From contig QWPB01000156.1 in assembly GCA_003671275.1 (NCBI GenBank), forward strand, positions 1 through 36,672: a stretch of 36,672 nt of DNA. Reading direction: 5' to 3'. Below, one piece after another: positions 22,673-30,988 of the stretch. A program made the position numbers and the translations under genes. This DNA comes from Planctomycetota bacterium (GTDB taxonomy: Bacteria; Planctomycetota; Planctomycetia; Planctomycetales; Planctomycetaceae). Below the pieces are notes generated by a model. The model saw only the letters and a list, made by a program, of their open reading frames with translations, ran no database searches and was not told the origin of the DNA. Positions within the stretch are counted from its first letter, which is position 1. Every line of letters begins with the position of its first letter.

Positions 22673-22914
22673 CAGACCTCATAGACCTTGATGCGGGGCT
22701 TGAAGCGACGACTGCGATTCGGGTCTTCGAACCACTCCCAGAACTGTTCAGTGAGGAGGTCGCAGATCAGGTCGAACGCTTCGTCGGGCGAATAGACCTC
22801 TTCAGTCCCTTCCGGGGACGTGACCTTGAACTGCTGATCCTGGGGGTCGTCCCCGTCGTCGGGGTCGAAGCGTTCGAAGTCTTCCAGGTCATGCTGGTGA
22901 ACGATGCTGGGCAT
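22669..22914 (-). CDS. Small acidic protein overlapped by RusA
   Basis: 81 residues starting MPSIVHQHDLEDFERFD, very acidic in its first third, then SPEGTEEVYSPDEAFDL and an aromatic-basic tail. No family is recognised. A truncated relative occurs at 36492 (MHAHDIIDDFEDERD), also just after RusA, so the pair is conserved. About 148 bases at its 5' end are also read, in another frame, as the tail of RusA. Confidence 0.6.
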   Translation of the reverse strand: MPSIVHQHDLEDFERFDPDDGDDPQDQQFKVTSPEGTEEVYSPDEAFDLICDLLTEQFWEWFEDPNRSRRFKPRIKVYEVW

Positions 22915-23297
22915 GGTCGGTCTTCTTCGATGGGAGGGATGTACGGGGCGATCGCGACTTCGGCGCGGGACTGGCGACTGGGTGGATAGAGCTCGATGAC
23001 GGCCCGTTTGATCTGGCTGTCGTCGAGGTAGACCCCGGCATGTTGCAGCGAATCCCAAACGCCCTTCTGAAAGTTGTCCCAGTCGCGTCGCCGGGCGTCC
23101 GGCGGATACAGGTCCAGTTGGACTTCAAGCAGGCCAGAAAGAGGCTGGCCGACCCGCCCCGCAAGGAGAGCGCACACCGCGACGCGGTAGGCTCGACCCT
23201 CGCGGCTGAGGAGCGTGCGGTAGCCAATACTCCGGTAATACCGGTTGACGCTCGGCGGGAACGGCAGCACAAACCGCAGCACGGCTACCGCATCCAT
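22767..23297 (-). CDS. rusA: RusA-like Holliday junction resolvase with overlapping C-terminal extension
   Basis: About 176 residues. FVLPFPPSVNRYYRSIG opens the family. RRRDWDNFQKGVWDSLQHAG and VYLDDSQIKRAVIE carry the catalytic Asp residues (DxDN and DD). RusA dimers cut four-way junctions made during recombination or late replication. A usual RusA ends near the SRAEVAIAPY segment. Here the frame continues about 50 Ser/Thr/Arg-rich residues into the next gene, so an original stop may have been lost or the tail may be neutral. The start is uncertain: ATG 23297 is used, and a GTG at 23357 would overlap the upstream gene. The partner genes encode DUF669 and Sak4-like proteins. Confidence 0.75.
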   Translation of the reverse strand: MDAVAVLRFVLPFPPSVNRYYRSIGYRTLLSREGRAYRVAVCALLAGRVGQPLSGLLEVQLDLYPPDARRRDWDNFQKGVWDSLQHAGVYLDDSQIKRAVIELYPPSRQSRAEVAIAPYIPPIEEDRPCPASFTSMTWKTSNASTPTTGTTPRISSSRSRPRKGLKRSIRPTKRST

Positions 23298-23341
23298 CGC
23301 ACTGTGAGGGAAGGACAAAGAGTTGTCCCCAGGCGACGGGC

Positions 23342-23827
23342 TCACGTCCGCTTCCACGGCGGCGTGGTCGGGTTGCTCGCGGCCTTGGCCGGAACGGAAG
23401 CGGGCGCGGCGACCGGGGCCACGGAGCCGGAGTCCCGCTTTTTGTAGCCCTTGATGACGTTGGTCAGTTCGTCGGTGTCATCACGTTTCTTGCACGCGAC
23501 CTTCACCAGCATGGGCAGATCATGCAGCTCGCAGCTGTCCTTGGGCTGCAGCACGCCGACCGCCCGGCAGATCGCCGACAGCGTTCCCTTGGCGATCTTG
23601 ACCGCCGTGTCGTTGGCGTTGTTGAGGTTCAGACGGTCCCAGAGCTTGCGGCCCTGGTACGGTCCTTCGAGCACCTGCATTTCCAGTTCGAGATACGCGC
23701 CGTCGCCGGCTTTGGTTGGCTTCATCTCCGATGCCGTAATGATGCAGAGATAGTCACCGTTCGGGATCGGATCGAACGAATCGTTCGGTTCCACGGTCTG
23801 GGCATCGAAGCCCCGGAGATCGGCCAT
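23342..23827 (-). CDS. DUF669-family single-strand DNA-binding-like protein
   Basis: 161 residues. IPNGDYLCIITASEMKPTKA, LELEMQVLEGPYQGRKLWD and LNLNNANDTAVKIAKGTLSA match the DUF669 pattern. Family members are phage OB-fold proteins thought to bind single-stranded DNA beside an annealing or ATPase partner, here the Sak4-like gene immediately upstream. The C-terminal 35 residues are a Pro/Ala-rich linker with a basic tip, like the tail of other single-strand binding proteins but lacking the acidic end. Confidence 0.75.
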   Translation of the reverse strand: MADLRGFDAQTVEPNDSFDPIPNGDYLCIITASEMKPTKAGDGAYLELEMQVLEGPYQGRKLWDRLNLNNANDTAVKIAKGTLSAICRAVGVLQPKDSCELHDLPMLVKVACKKRDDTDELTNVIKGYKKRDSGSVAPVAAPASVPAKAASNPTTPPWKRT

Positions 23828-23902
23828 GCGAGAGTCCTTGAGTTGGGATGAAGGTGAAGTCAGGGCGCAACGGTGGCGCGGGAGTTCAACTAGGTTGATG
23901 AA

Positions 23903-24664
23903 TCAGGCCGCCTGGCCGAGGTGTTCCGCGTAAACGCGGAAGTCGAGCGGCATCTCTTCGGGGAGATTCAGGCGATTCTTGGCCATGTGAGCCGGCCGCT
24001 CGGTGGTCCGCAAGATGCGGTCACCGGTCCCGATGCCACGGGTTCGCGTCTTGTCGAACCCTTCTTCGGTCTGCTTGGTGTGGACCTTGTAGGTGGCGAA
24101 CAGCACCTCATCGCACCATTCCTGCACCAGTGCCGAAGCGTGCTTGTTCAGACGCGGCGAATACCGGTCGTAGGCGTCGGTCTCGGGGTTCTCGAATCTC
24201 TCGATCTTGGCGTGAGCGATCAAGACGACCATCATTCCGCGCTCGTTGCGGAGCGCATTCAGGCCGTCGAGAGCCTCTTTCCAATAGTCGAGAGCGTAGG
24301 TGTAGCCCCGGGCGAACCCGAAGTCCTCAATGTTCTCGACCTTGGTCTTGTTCTGCGGACCACGATCCCGGACGACCTTGGACCAGATCATTCGCTCGAG
24401 CCAGTCGAGCGAATCGATGACGACGGTCTTGAAATCGTGGGCTTCCGAATACAGCGACATGATCGCCGCCATCACGTCATCGAACGCTTCCGCCAGCGGG
24501 AACCGGGCGCAGTCCAGGTTGCCCAGGCCATCTTCCGTCTGGATGAAGACTGGGCTGTGCGCCATCGCGCCGAACGTGCTCTTGCCGATCCCGTGGACGC
24601 CATACAGCATCACACGGCGGGGGGCGGCCTGCCGGCCTGTCTGAATACGATTCATCAAGTCCAT
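23903..24664 (-). CDS. Sak4-like RecA-family recombination ATPase
   Basis: 253 residues. The Walker A is GVHGIGKST (about residue 23), the Walker B is TVVIDSLDWLE (about 100), and GMMVVLIAHAKIERFENPE supplies the sensor. Sequence and size fit the Sak4/AAA_24 ATPases that phages use for single-strand annealing with their own binding protein. The DUF669 gene follows 75 bases on, which supports that pairing, with RusA after it. Together they make a recombination module suited to concatemer formation. No obvious ribosome binding site beyond a GGAAGAAG-like stretch is seen upstream. Confidence 0.75.
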   Translation of the reverse strand: MDLMNRIQTGRQAAPRRVMLYGVHGIGKSTFGAMAHSPVFIQTEDGLGNLDCARFPLAEAFDDVMAAIMSLYSEAHDFKTVVIDSLDWLERMIWSKVVRDRGPQNKTKVENIEDFGFARGYTYALDYWKEALDGLNALRNERGMMVVLIAHAKIERFENPETDAYDRYSPRLNKHASALVQEWCDEVLFATYKVHTKQTEEGFDKTRTRGIGTGDRILRTTERPAHMAKNRLNLPEEMPLDFRVYAEHLGQAA

Positions 24665-24705
24665 CGAATGACCTCGGAATATGGAAGAAGTCGAAAGGGA
24701 AGAGA

Positions 24706-25257
24706 TCAGGCGTCGCCGTAACCAGCCCGCACGAACGCTTCCCGGAGCAGACGGACGCGATCACGGATGGTCCGCCGCGAGAGTCCCAGGCGACGGGCGA
24801 CCTCGCTGATGTTGCCGGTCCTCAGTTCGCGTGCTGTCTCCTGCACCGCCGGCGGCAGTCGCGACAACACGACTTCAATGTCCAGCGCCAGATCGATCGC
24901 CGGCACGGGGTCCACTTCGATGCACGCGGCGGGCAGCGCTGCCTCATCGTCATTGAGCAGCTCGTCGATCGGCTGGTACTGCGTCGGCTCCGCGGCCTGC
25001 CGGCGCTGCTGTCCCCGAATCAGGTCCGCGACGGCCCGACCGATGGCCCAGGAGATGAACTCCTGTGGAGAACATTCAGCCGCGTTGAACTTGGGCCACC
25101 GTTCCAGCAGCGACACCAGGAGTTGCTGTTGCAGGTCTTCCAGGTCCGAAGACGTGAATCCGAAATGCCCCACCAGCACGCGGGCTTTCTTCTGGGCGTA
25201 CCACGTGGCGTAGCACGCTCCCTGTGTGTGCGGGTGCCCAAACGGCGATGACGGCAT
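24706..25257 (-). CDS. Sigma-70-like regulator (minus-strand arm of the divergent pair)
   Basis: 183 residues. The N-terminal half resembles sigma region 2 (SSDLEDLQQQLLVSLLERW, AIGRAVADLIRGQQRR). The C-terminal part has a region 4-like helix-turn-helix (NISEVARRLGLSRRTIRDRV). GGGAG lies 6 bases before the ATG. It is the first gene of the minus-strand early operon and faces a second sigma-like gene across an operator-rich spacer. It could redirect host polymerase to phage promoters or act as a switch factor. The role is inferred. Confidence 0.7.
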   Translation of the reverse strand: MPSSPFGHPHTQGACYATWYAQKKARVLVGHFGFTSSDLEDLQQQLLVSLLERWPKFNAAECSPQEFISWAIGRAVADLIRGQQRRQAAEPTQYQPIDELLNDDEAALPAACIEVDPVPAIDLALDIEVVLSRLPPAVQETARELRTGNISEVARRLGLSRRTIRDRVRLLREAFVRAGYGDA

Positions 25258-25446
25258 AGTGTCTCCCTTCGGAGCTTGGGTTCTGCCGCCCCAGCACGGG
25301 CGTGGTCCGTTCTCAGCAGGAGACGTCCATCAGCCAGGAACTGTCGTGTTCGGGTTGTCGCGGTGAGCGACTCGCGGCCTACACAAAGTTATTGCCCGCT
25401 CGCCAGTCCGATTGCGCGCTCGGCCGCGAAAGTCACCTTGGTTTTG

Positions 25447-25581
25447 ACATTGGGGACATGTCCCCAATGTGGACGCAATATTGCGTCCAGGTTGTGTCCC
25501 CGATCGCCAAGGTGGACGCGATATCGGGCCAATGTGACCTTCGTGTCCCCAATGCGTCCGCGTAGAGACCGTGTCCCCGAT
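25447..25581. promoter_or_regulatory. Operator cluster between divergent sigma-like genes
   Basis: The stretch 25258 to 25651 is non-coding. It contains a perfect 24-bp palindrome (25447 to 25470, core GGGGACATGTCCCC). One base of this is shared with a perfect 20-bp palindrome TGGACGCAATATTGCGTCCA (25470 to 25489). CGATATCG follows at 25519 to 25526. GTGTCCCC followed by RAT recurs at 25494, 25543 and 25571, and as ATGTCCCCAAT inside the first palindrome. A set of such sites between divergent regulators is the layout of a lysogeny-lysis or early-late switch. The binding protein is unknown. Confidence 0.65.
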
Positions 25582-25651
25582 CTCCACGGATTCTGCCTCA
25601 CCGTGGTCAGCACGTCGCTGGCCAGCAAACCAGGTGAGTGGAGAAACTGAG

Positions 25652-26167
25652 ATGGACACGAAGCAGAAGTCGCTGACGATCGAAGAGAAGCTGGAATTGG
25701 TGCGGAGCCGGGCCGTGCGCTTCGGCCTCAAGCGGCATGACCTCGAAGACGCCGTTCAGGATGTGATCCTCAATCTGTTGGAGTTCAAGCCCGATCCCGA
25801 CAAGGCGAATGGTGCCAGCGAGTCGACGATTCTCGTCACGGTCATCGATCGACGCCTGATCAAATGGCTGCGGTCGCAGAAGCGGTATCAGGACACGCTC
25901 GAGCGCTGCGGGGCGATGCTGCCTGTCGGCGAAGAGCCGCTGGCGGAAGACAACACCGAAGCCCAGGACACGGCCATCGATGTGGCCGCGCTGTTGGCCG
26001 ACCTGCCGGAATTCGAACAACAGGTCGGGCGGATGCTGTCCGAGGGACACTCGGCTTATTCGATGGCCCGCGAACTTGGTGTCGGGCGTCGGGCTGTCGA
26101 GACGGCGATGGCCGTCATTCGCGAACGATTGGCGGAAGCGGGGTTCGGTGCTGAGGAGTTGGCATGA
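25652..26167 (+). CDS. Sigma-70-like regulator (plus-strand arm of the divergent pair)
   Basis: 171 residues. EEKLELVRSRAVRFGLKRHD, LEDAVQDVILNLLEFKP and VIDRRLIKWLRSQKRYQDTL resemble sigma region 2. The C-terminal YSMARELGVGRRAVETAMAV is a region 4-like helix-turn-helix. The ATG at 25652 has GGAG 8 bases upstream. The stop overlaps the next start as ATGA, and that gene in turn overlaps the recombinase, so this regulator is expressed with the integrase and may control it. It is a diverged counterpart of the regulator at 24706 to 25257. Confidence 0.7.
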   Translation: MDTKQKSLTIEEKLELVRSRAVRFGLKRHDLEDAVQDVILNLLEFKPDPDKANGASESTILVTVIDRRLIKWLRSQKRYQDTLERCGAMLPVGEEPLAEDNTEAQDTAIDVAALLADLPEFEQQVGRMLSEGHSAYSMARELGVGRRAVETAMAVIRERLAEAGFGAEELA

Positions 26168-26439
26168 ACCGGACGCAGACCCCCGAAGAATCGCGAAATG
26201 TGCCCGCACAGCGCGATGACATGACTGGATTCTCGTCGCCAGATGAGCCAGGACTGTGTGAGCCCGTACCAATCCGCCGACCGTTGTCGCTGGCGTGGGT
26301 TTCGGACGAGTTGATCGCCGAAACGCAGCGACTCTGGTCAGCCCGGTACGGGCGCGAGGTCTCGCTGGACGAAGCCATCGAGATTCTCAGCAACGTCAAA
26401 CGATTCGCCGAGATGCTATTGGAAAGGAGCGAAGCATGA
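26164..26439 (+). CDS. Small protein between regulator and recombinase
   Basis: 91 residues. A disordered, Pro-rich first half is followed by a helical second half (SDELIAETQRLWSARYGREV, then DEAIEILSNVKRFAEMLLER). It overlaps both neighbours by ATGA, so all three are probably made together. It may be a recombination directionality factor, since these are small and encoded beside large serine integrases, but there is no sequence evidence for that. The family is not recognised. Confidence 0.5.
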   Translation: MNRTQTPEESRNVPAQRDDMTGFSSPDEPGLCEPVPIRRPLSLAWVSDELIAETQRLWSARYGREVSLDEAIEILSNVKRFAEMLLERSEA

Positions 26440-27941
26440 ACGTGGTGATCTGGGCACGCGTGTCGTCACGCGAGCAGCGAGAGGGGTATTCGATCGACGC
26501 CCAACTGCGGGCCAACCGCGAGCGGGCGCAGAAGAACGGCTGGACGATCGTCCGTGAGTTCCTGGTGGCGGAATCGGCCAAACGTGGTGCCGAGCGGACC
26601 GCCTTCAACCAGATGGTGGATTGGGTGAAGGCTAACGCCAAGCGGGAAAACCTGCGGGCGATTCTCAGCCACAAACTCGACCGCATCTGCCGCAACATGC
26701 GGGACGCGGTGCGGATGCAGGAACTGGAGGACAAGTATGGGGTCTCGCTGGCGTTCGTGGAGAACCAGTTCGGTCCCGGCCCGGCGGGGGCGTTGTCCTT
26801 CAACGTGATGGCGGCCGTCGCGCAGTACTACAGCGACAACCTGCGCACCGAGGTGCTCAAGGGAATCGATGAGCGGGCCAAACAGGGGTGGCAGCACAGC
26901 CGCGCACCGTACGGCTACATGAACGTGAAGGAGGATCGAAATGAACCGATCCAGCCTCATCCCGTAAACTCCAAGGCGGTGATGCGGCTGTTCGAACTGT
27001 ATTCCTCCGGCCTGCATACGTTTGACTCGGTCTGTCAGGCGCTGCACGACGAGGGGTTCACATACCAGAAGACGCATCCGAAGTTCCACCGGACAGCGGT
27101 TTCGTACATCCTCAACAACCGATTCTACATCGGCGAACTGCGGCGCGGCGGTGCCTACTACCAGGGCCGGCACCAGCCGCTGATCGATCGAGCCACGTTT
27201 TTATCCTGCCAAGATGTGCTCAACGGGAAGAACCGCCGCGCCACGCCGCAGGTCAACATGCCGCTGTCCGGTGGACTTCTGACTTGCCGGCACTGCGGAT
27301 CGTTCATCACGGGCGAGCGGATCAAGCGCAAGCTCAAAGGGGGCGGCGTGCGGGTCCACGACTATTACCGCTGCGCCAACAATTACCCGGACGACGATCA
27401 CCCCAGCGTGCGATGGCGAGCGGACGATCTGGAAGATGCGATCGTGGCGGACCTCGCCAGTTTCCGACTGCCCGACGACGAGGTGATCGACTGGTTTCGG
27501 GTCTCGCTACAGAACGCGTTCACCGACATCACCGACCTGCAACGGAACCAGCGCAGCGCCCAAACCAAACGCCGCGCCGAGTTGATCACGATGAACGATC
27601 GACTGCTCAACGCGTTCCTGGCCGGGTCGATCGACGAGGCTACGTTCAACGCGAAACTGGCTGCACTTCGCGACGAACTGGCGGTGATCGAGGCCACGCT
27701 GGGCAAGGTGTTCACGGTCGAGCCAACCGACGTTCGGGCCGCGCTGGCGATCTTCGAGTTCTCGCAAAAAATCCCGGAAATCTGGCGCGGTTCAAAGATG
27801 CTCGAAAAACGGCGGATTCTCGAAGTCGTATCTTTGAACCGAGTGCTCGGCGACGTAACTCTCGACCTGGAAAAGAGAAAGCCGTTTGACGAACTCGCCA
27901 AACGGCCTTCAATCCAGTTAAGTCGGGGCGAAAGGATTTGA
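26436..27941 (+). CDS. Large serine recombinase (prophage integrase)
   Basis: 501 residues. The N-terminal resolvase domain starts VVIWARVSSREQ, with the catalytic Ser in ARVSS (about residue 10) and an Arg-bearing SHKLDRICRN. The Recombinase domain spans about 150 to 280 (RFYIGELRRGGAYYQGRH). A zinc ribbon has CRHC and a later YRC (about 285 to 320), then a coiled-coil segment. It cuts all four strands through a Ser-DNA link and joins attP with attB. GGAAAGGAG lies before the ATG. The last seven codons overlap the 3' end of tRNA-Pro, so the att site almost certainly lies here. A diverged fragment of a sister enzyme is found at 28412 to 28780. Confidence 0.9.
   Translation: MNVVIWARVSSREQREGYSIDAQLRANRERAQKNGWTIVREFLVAESAKRGAERTAFNQMVDWVKANAKRENLRAILSHKLDRICRNMRDAVRMQELEDKYGVSLAFVENQFGPGPAGALSFNVMAAVAQYYSDNLRTEVLKGIDERAKQGWQHSRAPYGYMNVKEDRNEPIQPHPVNSKAVMRLFELYSSGLHTFDSVCQALHDEGFTYQKTHPKFHRTAVSYILNNRFYIGELRRGGAYYQGRHQPLIDRATFLSCQDVLNGKNRRATPQVNMPLSGGLLTCRHCGSFITGERIKRKLKGGGVRVHDYYRCANNYPDDDHPSVRWRADDLEDAIVADLASFRLPDDEVIDWFRVSLQNAFTDITDLQRNQRSAQTKRRAELITMNDRLLNAFLAGSIDEATFNAKLAALRDELAVIEATLGKVFTVEPTDVRAALAIFEFSQKIPEIWRGSKMLEKRRILEVVSLNRVLGDVTLDLEKRKPFDELAKRPSIQLSRGERI
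27923..27941. other. Probable prophage attachment-site edge at the tRNA-Pro 3' end
   Basis: These 19 bases are both the 3' end of tRNA-Pro (minus strand) and the last codons of the integrase (plus strand). Integration at a tRNA 3' end restores the tRNA from element DNA, so this is where one att half is expected. The partner copy is not in the window and should lie left of position 1. Confidence 0.5.
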
Positions 27942-27997
27942 ACCTTCGGCCTCCTGCTCCCAAAGCAGGCGCTCTAGCCAAGCTGAGCTACGCCCCG
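27923..27997 (-). tRNA. tRNA-Pro(TGG)
   Basis: Read on the minus strand, a full cloverleaf folds. A 7-bp acceptor stem pairs CGGGGCG with CGCCCCG, with discriminator A at 27923. The D arm is GCTCAGCTTGGCTAGAGC. The anticodon stem CCTGC/GCAGG encloses loop TTTGGGA with anticodon TGG (proline). The T arm is GAAGG TTCAAAT CCTTT, with one G-T pair. No CCA is encoded. The 3' end overlaps the integrase stop codon by 19 bases, the mark of an element integrated at a tRNA gene. Confidence 0.9.
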
Positions 27998-28021
27998 CCG
28001 ACGTCGGTATGTTAGTCGAAG

Positions 28022-28123
28022 ATGTGGCGTGAGGTAAAGGACACCGTAAAACAACTGGTCGGCCAACGTCTCAAAGGCTGCGGCATGCACTGGTCCGAAG
28101 CCGGATCAACCCACAAGGAATGA
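28022..28123 (+). pseudogene. Stub of a transposase C-terminus (ISKra4-like)
   Basis: A 33-codon stretch ends GQRLKGCGMHWSEAGSTHKE. The core RLKGxGMxWSEAG is typical of the C-terminal end of ISKra4-family transposases as I remember them. A TAG lies just upstream in frame, and no other part of the gene is present. It is probably a remnant cut by later events. The 290 bases that follow (28124 to 28411) contain no gene I can support, although both strands stay open there. Confidence 0.4.
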
Positions 28124-28411
28124 GGTGATGTCGGTTTGACGGACAGTCCAACTCCTTATTTTCTTGCGGCCATGGGGCCGGTCTGGTGGAGTTCGAACTG
28201 GTGGGGTGATGGGGAATGCGACATCACGGTCGATTGCGATTGGATCAAAGATCACTGTGCCCCCGTAGCGAATCTCATTGCAGGTTGCGGGATCTTCATC
28301 TCGCATACGGGCGATGATTACGAGATCGAAGTCGCTCATGACGAGCTGGTCGGCAAGGGGCTGGTCCTGGGGAGCAACTGCTCTCTGGATGTCGCGCTGG
28401 GCTGCGGGTTG

Positions 28412-28779
28412 CAGACGCACCCGAAGTTCCATCGCACAGCTGTCTCGTACATGCTCAACAACCGGTTCTATATCGGTGAAATCAAACGCGGCCGCAACTT
28501 CTACCAAGGGCGACATCGACCGTTGATCGACCGGTCGACGTTCCAGACCTGTCAGGATGTCCTCAGCGGGAAGAACCGTCGGGCAAAACCGCAGGTCAAC
28601 ATGCCGCTGTCCGGCGGCCTCTTCACGTGCCAGCATTGTGGAGCATTCATCACCGGCGAACGGATCAAGCGGAAGCTCAAGGGCGGCGGCGTCCGCGTCC
28701 ACGACTACTACCGCTGCGCGAACAACTACCAGGATGAGAACCACCCCAGCGTCCGCTGGCGAAGCGACGATCTGGACGA

Positions 28780-28780
<1 letters not shown>
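28412..28780 (+). pseudogene. Internal fragment of a second large serine recombinase
   Basis: About 123 codons, from THPKFHRTAVSYMLNN to SVRWRSDDLDE, match the middle and zinc-ribbon part of the integrase at 26436 to 27941, at roughly 80 percent residue identity by eye. The catalytic domain and the coiled-coil end are absent. The DNA is diverged, so this is a sister element's gene and not a recent copy. Similarity begins abruptly near 28412 and ends near 28780, where the truncated SNF2 helicase begins on the other strand. Confidence 0.75.
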
Positions 28781-30150
<1,370 letters not shown>

Positions 30151-30383
30151 GTGTCCCCCACGTCATGGCCCTTGGGCGTGGCGAATTGCTGGATAGAGTG
30201 CGGATCTTCGCTGCTGCGCATGCTACCGATTCGTGACAGGGAACGGTAGCGGTTGGATTTGCACGATTGCGGACCGAGAACTCAAATTGATCGCCACCGT
30301 CGACTGGGAATACACGGCCATTCTTGTCGCAGAGTTGATGAACAGTTTCCACCCCCGTTCATCAATCACTGAGGCGCGTCGAA

Positions 30384-30857
30384 ATGGTCGAGACCCGAGA
30401 ACAACAACTTCGCGGCACACTGAAACGCTTGGTAGCGCTCCACGCCGCCGAAATGTCATTGCTGGAGGAGTCTATCGCGATTCTTCAATCCGAACTCGAA
30501 GCACTCTCGCGTCCGAAGCAACCAGTGGGGCAGACAGAAGTCCAACCAATCGATCCCAACCTGCCAACAATTGACCGCAGTGTGATGTGTGTGGTGTATC
30601 GCGGCCAAAGCTGCTTTCTCGGGAACACACTGATGCTCAAATTCCTGGAACGACTCGCACGTCGACCGAATCGATACGTGAGCTACGACACATTGCTCAG
30701 CGAAGTCTGGAACTCGATTCGGGAACATTCCTCGGTTCGAAGCGTCGTCAAAGAGCTTCGTGCCAAGCTGCGGGCAGCCGGGATGTCGAGGCTTTCGGAC
30801 GCAATTGATGGTCATGTCTCGGGCCACTATGGCCTTATGCTGGACCGCACGAAGTAG
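30384..30857 (+). CDS. Coiled-coil plus OmpR-type winged-helix regulator
   Basis: 157 residues. An N-terminal coiled coil (HAAEMSLLEESIAILQSELE, residues about 18 to 42) would make a dimer. A basic linker is followed by a domain from about 75 that fits the OmpR/PhoB winged helix: GQSCFLGNTLMLKFLERL, LLSEVWNSIREHSSVRSVVK, ELRAKLRAAG, and a final hairpin GHYGLML. No receiver domain is present. It is followed by direct repeats at 30862 to 30903 and by the recombinase-ParB-ParB genes on the same strand, so it may regulate them. The 230 bases upstream separate it from the divergent helicase. Confidence 0.65.
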   Translation: MVETREQQLRGTLKRLVALHAAEMSLLEESIAILQSELEALSRPKQPVGQTEVQPIDPNLPTIDRSVMCVVYRGQSCFLGNTLMLKFLERLARRPNRYVSYDTLLSEVWNSIREHSSVRSVVKELRAKLRAAGMSRLSDAIDGHVSGHYGLMLDRTK

Positions 30858-30861
30858 GCCG

Positions 30862-30903
30862 TCCCACAGGAATCCCACAGCGATCTACCTCGTGATCCCA
30901 CAG
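30862..30903. repeat. Three direct repeats TCCCACAG before the recombinase
   Basis: TCCCACAG occurs at 30862, 30873 and 30896, 11 and 23 bases apart, close to one and two turns of the helix. They lie between the winged-helix gene and the recombinase start. Spaced copies on one face of DNA fit tandem binding by an OmpR-type regulator or a recombinase. This is inferred from spacing alone. Confidence 0.45.
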
Positions 30904-30988
30904 GCATGTGAGAGAATTTCTTTCATCACCAAGCGAGTGCAGGAGGCACACTCCGGGAACTTTGAACAAGTCGCCAGGATCATTGTCC

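Noticed and set aside
28136-28411. In-frame N-terminal extension of the recombinase fragment
   Set aside because: The frame is open but the residues do not resemble the resolvase catalytic domain, and similarity to the intact integrase begins sharply at about 28412.
28106-28744. A minus-strand frame opposite the recombinase fragment, extending into 28124 to 28411
   Set aside because: Its first half is antisense to the recombinase fragment. The remainder matches no family I know and neither strand is convincing, so I left the interval unannotated.
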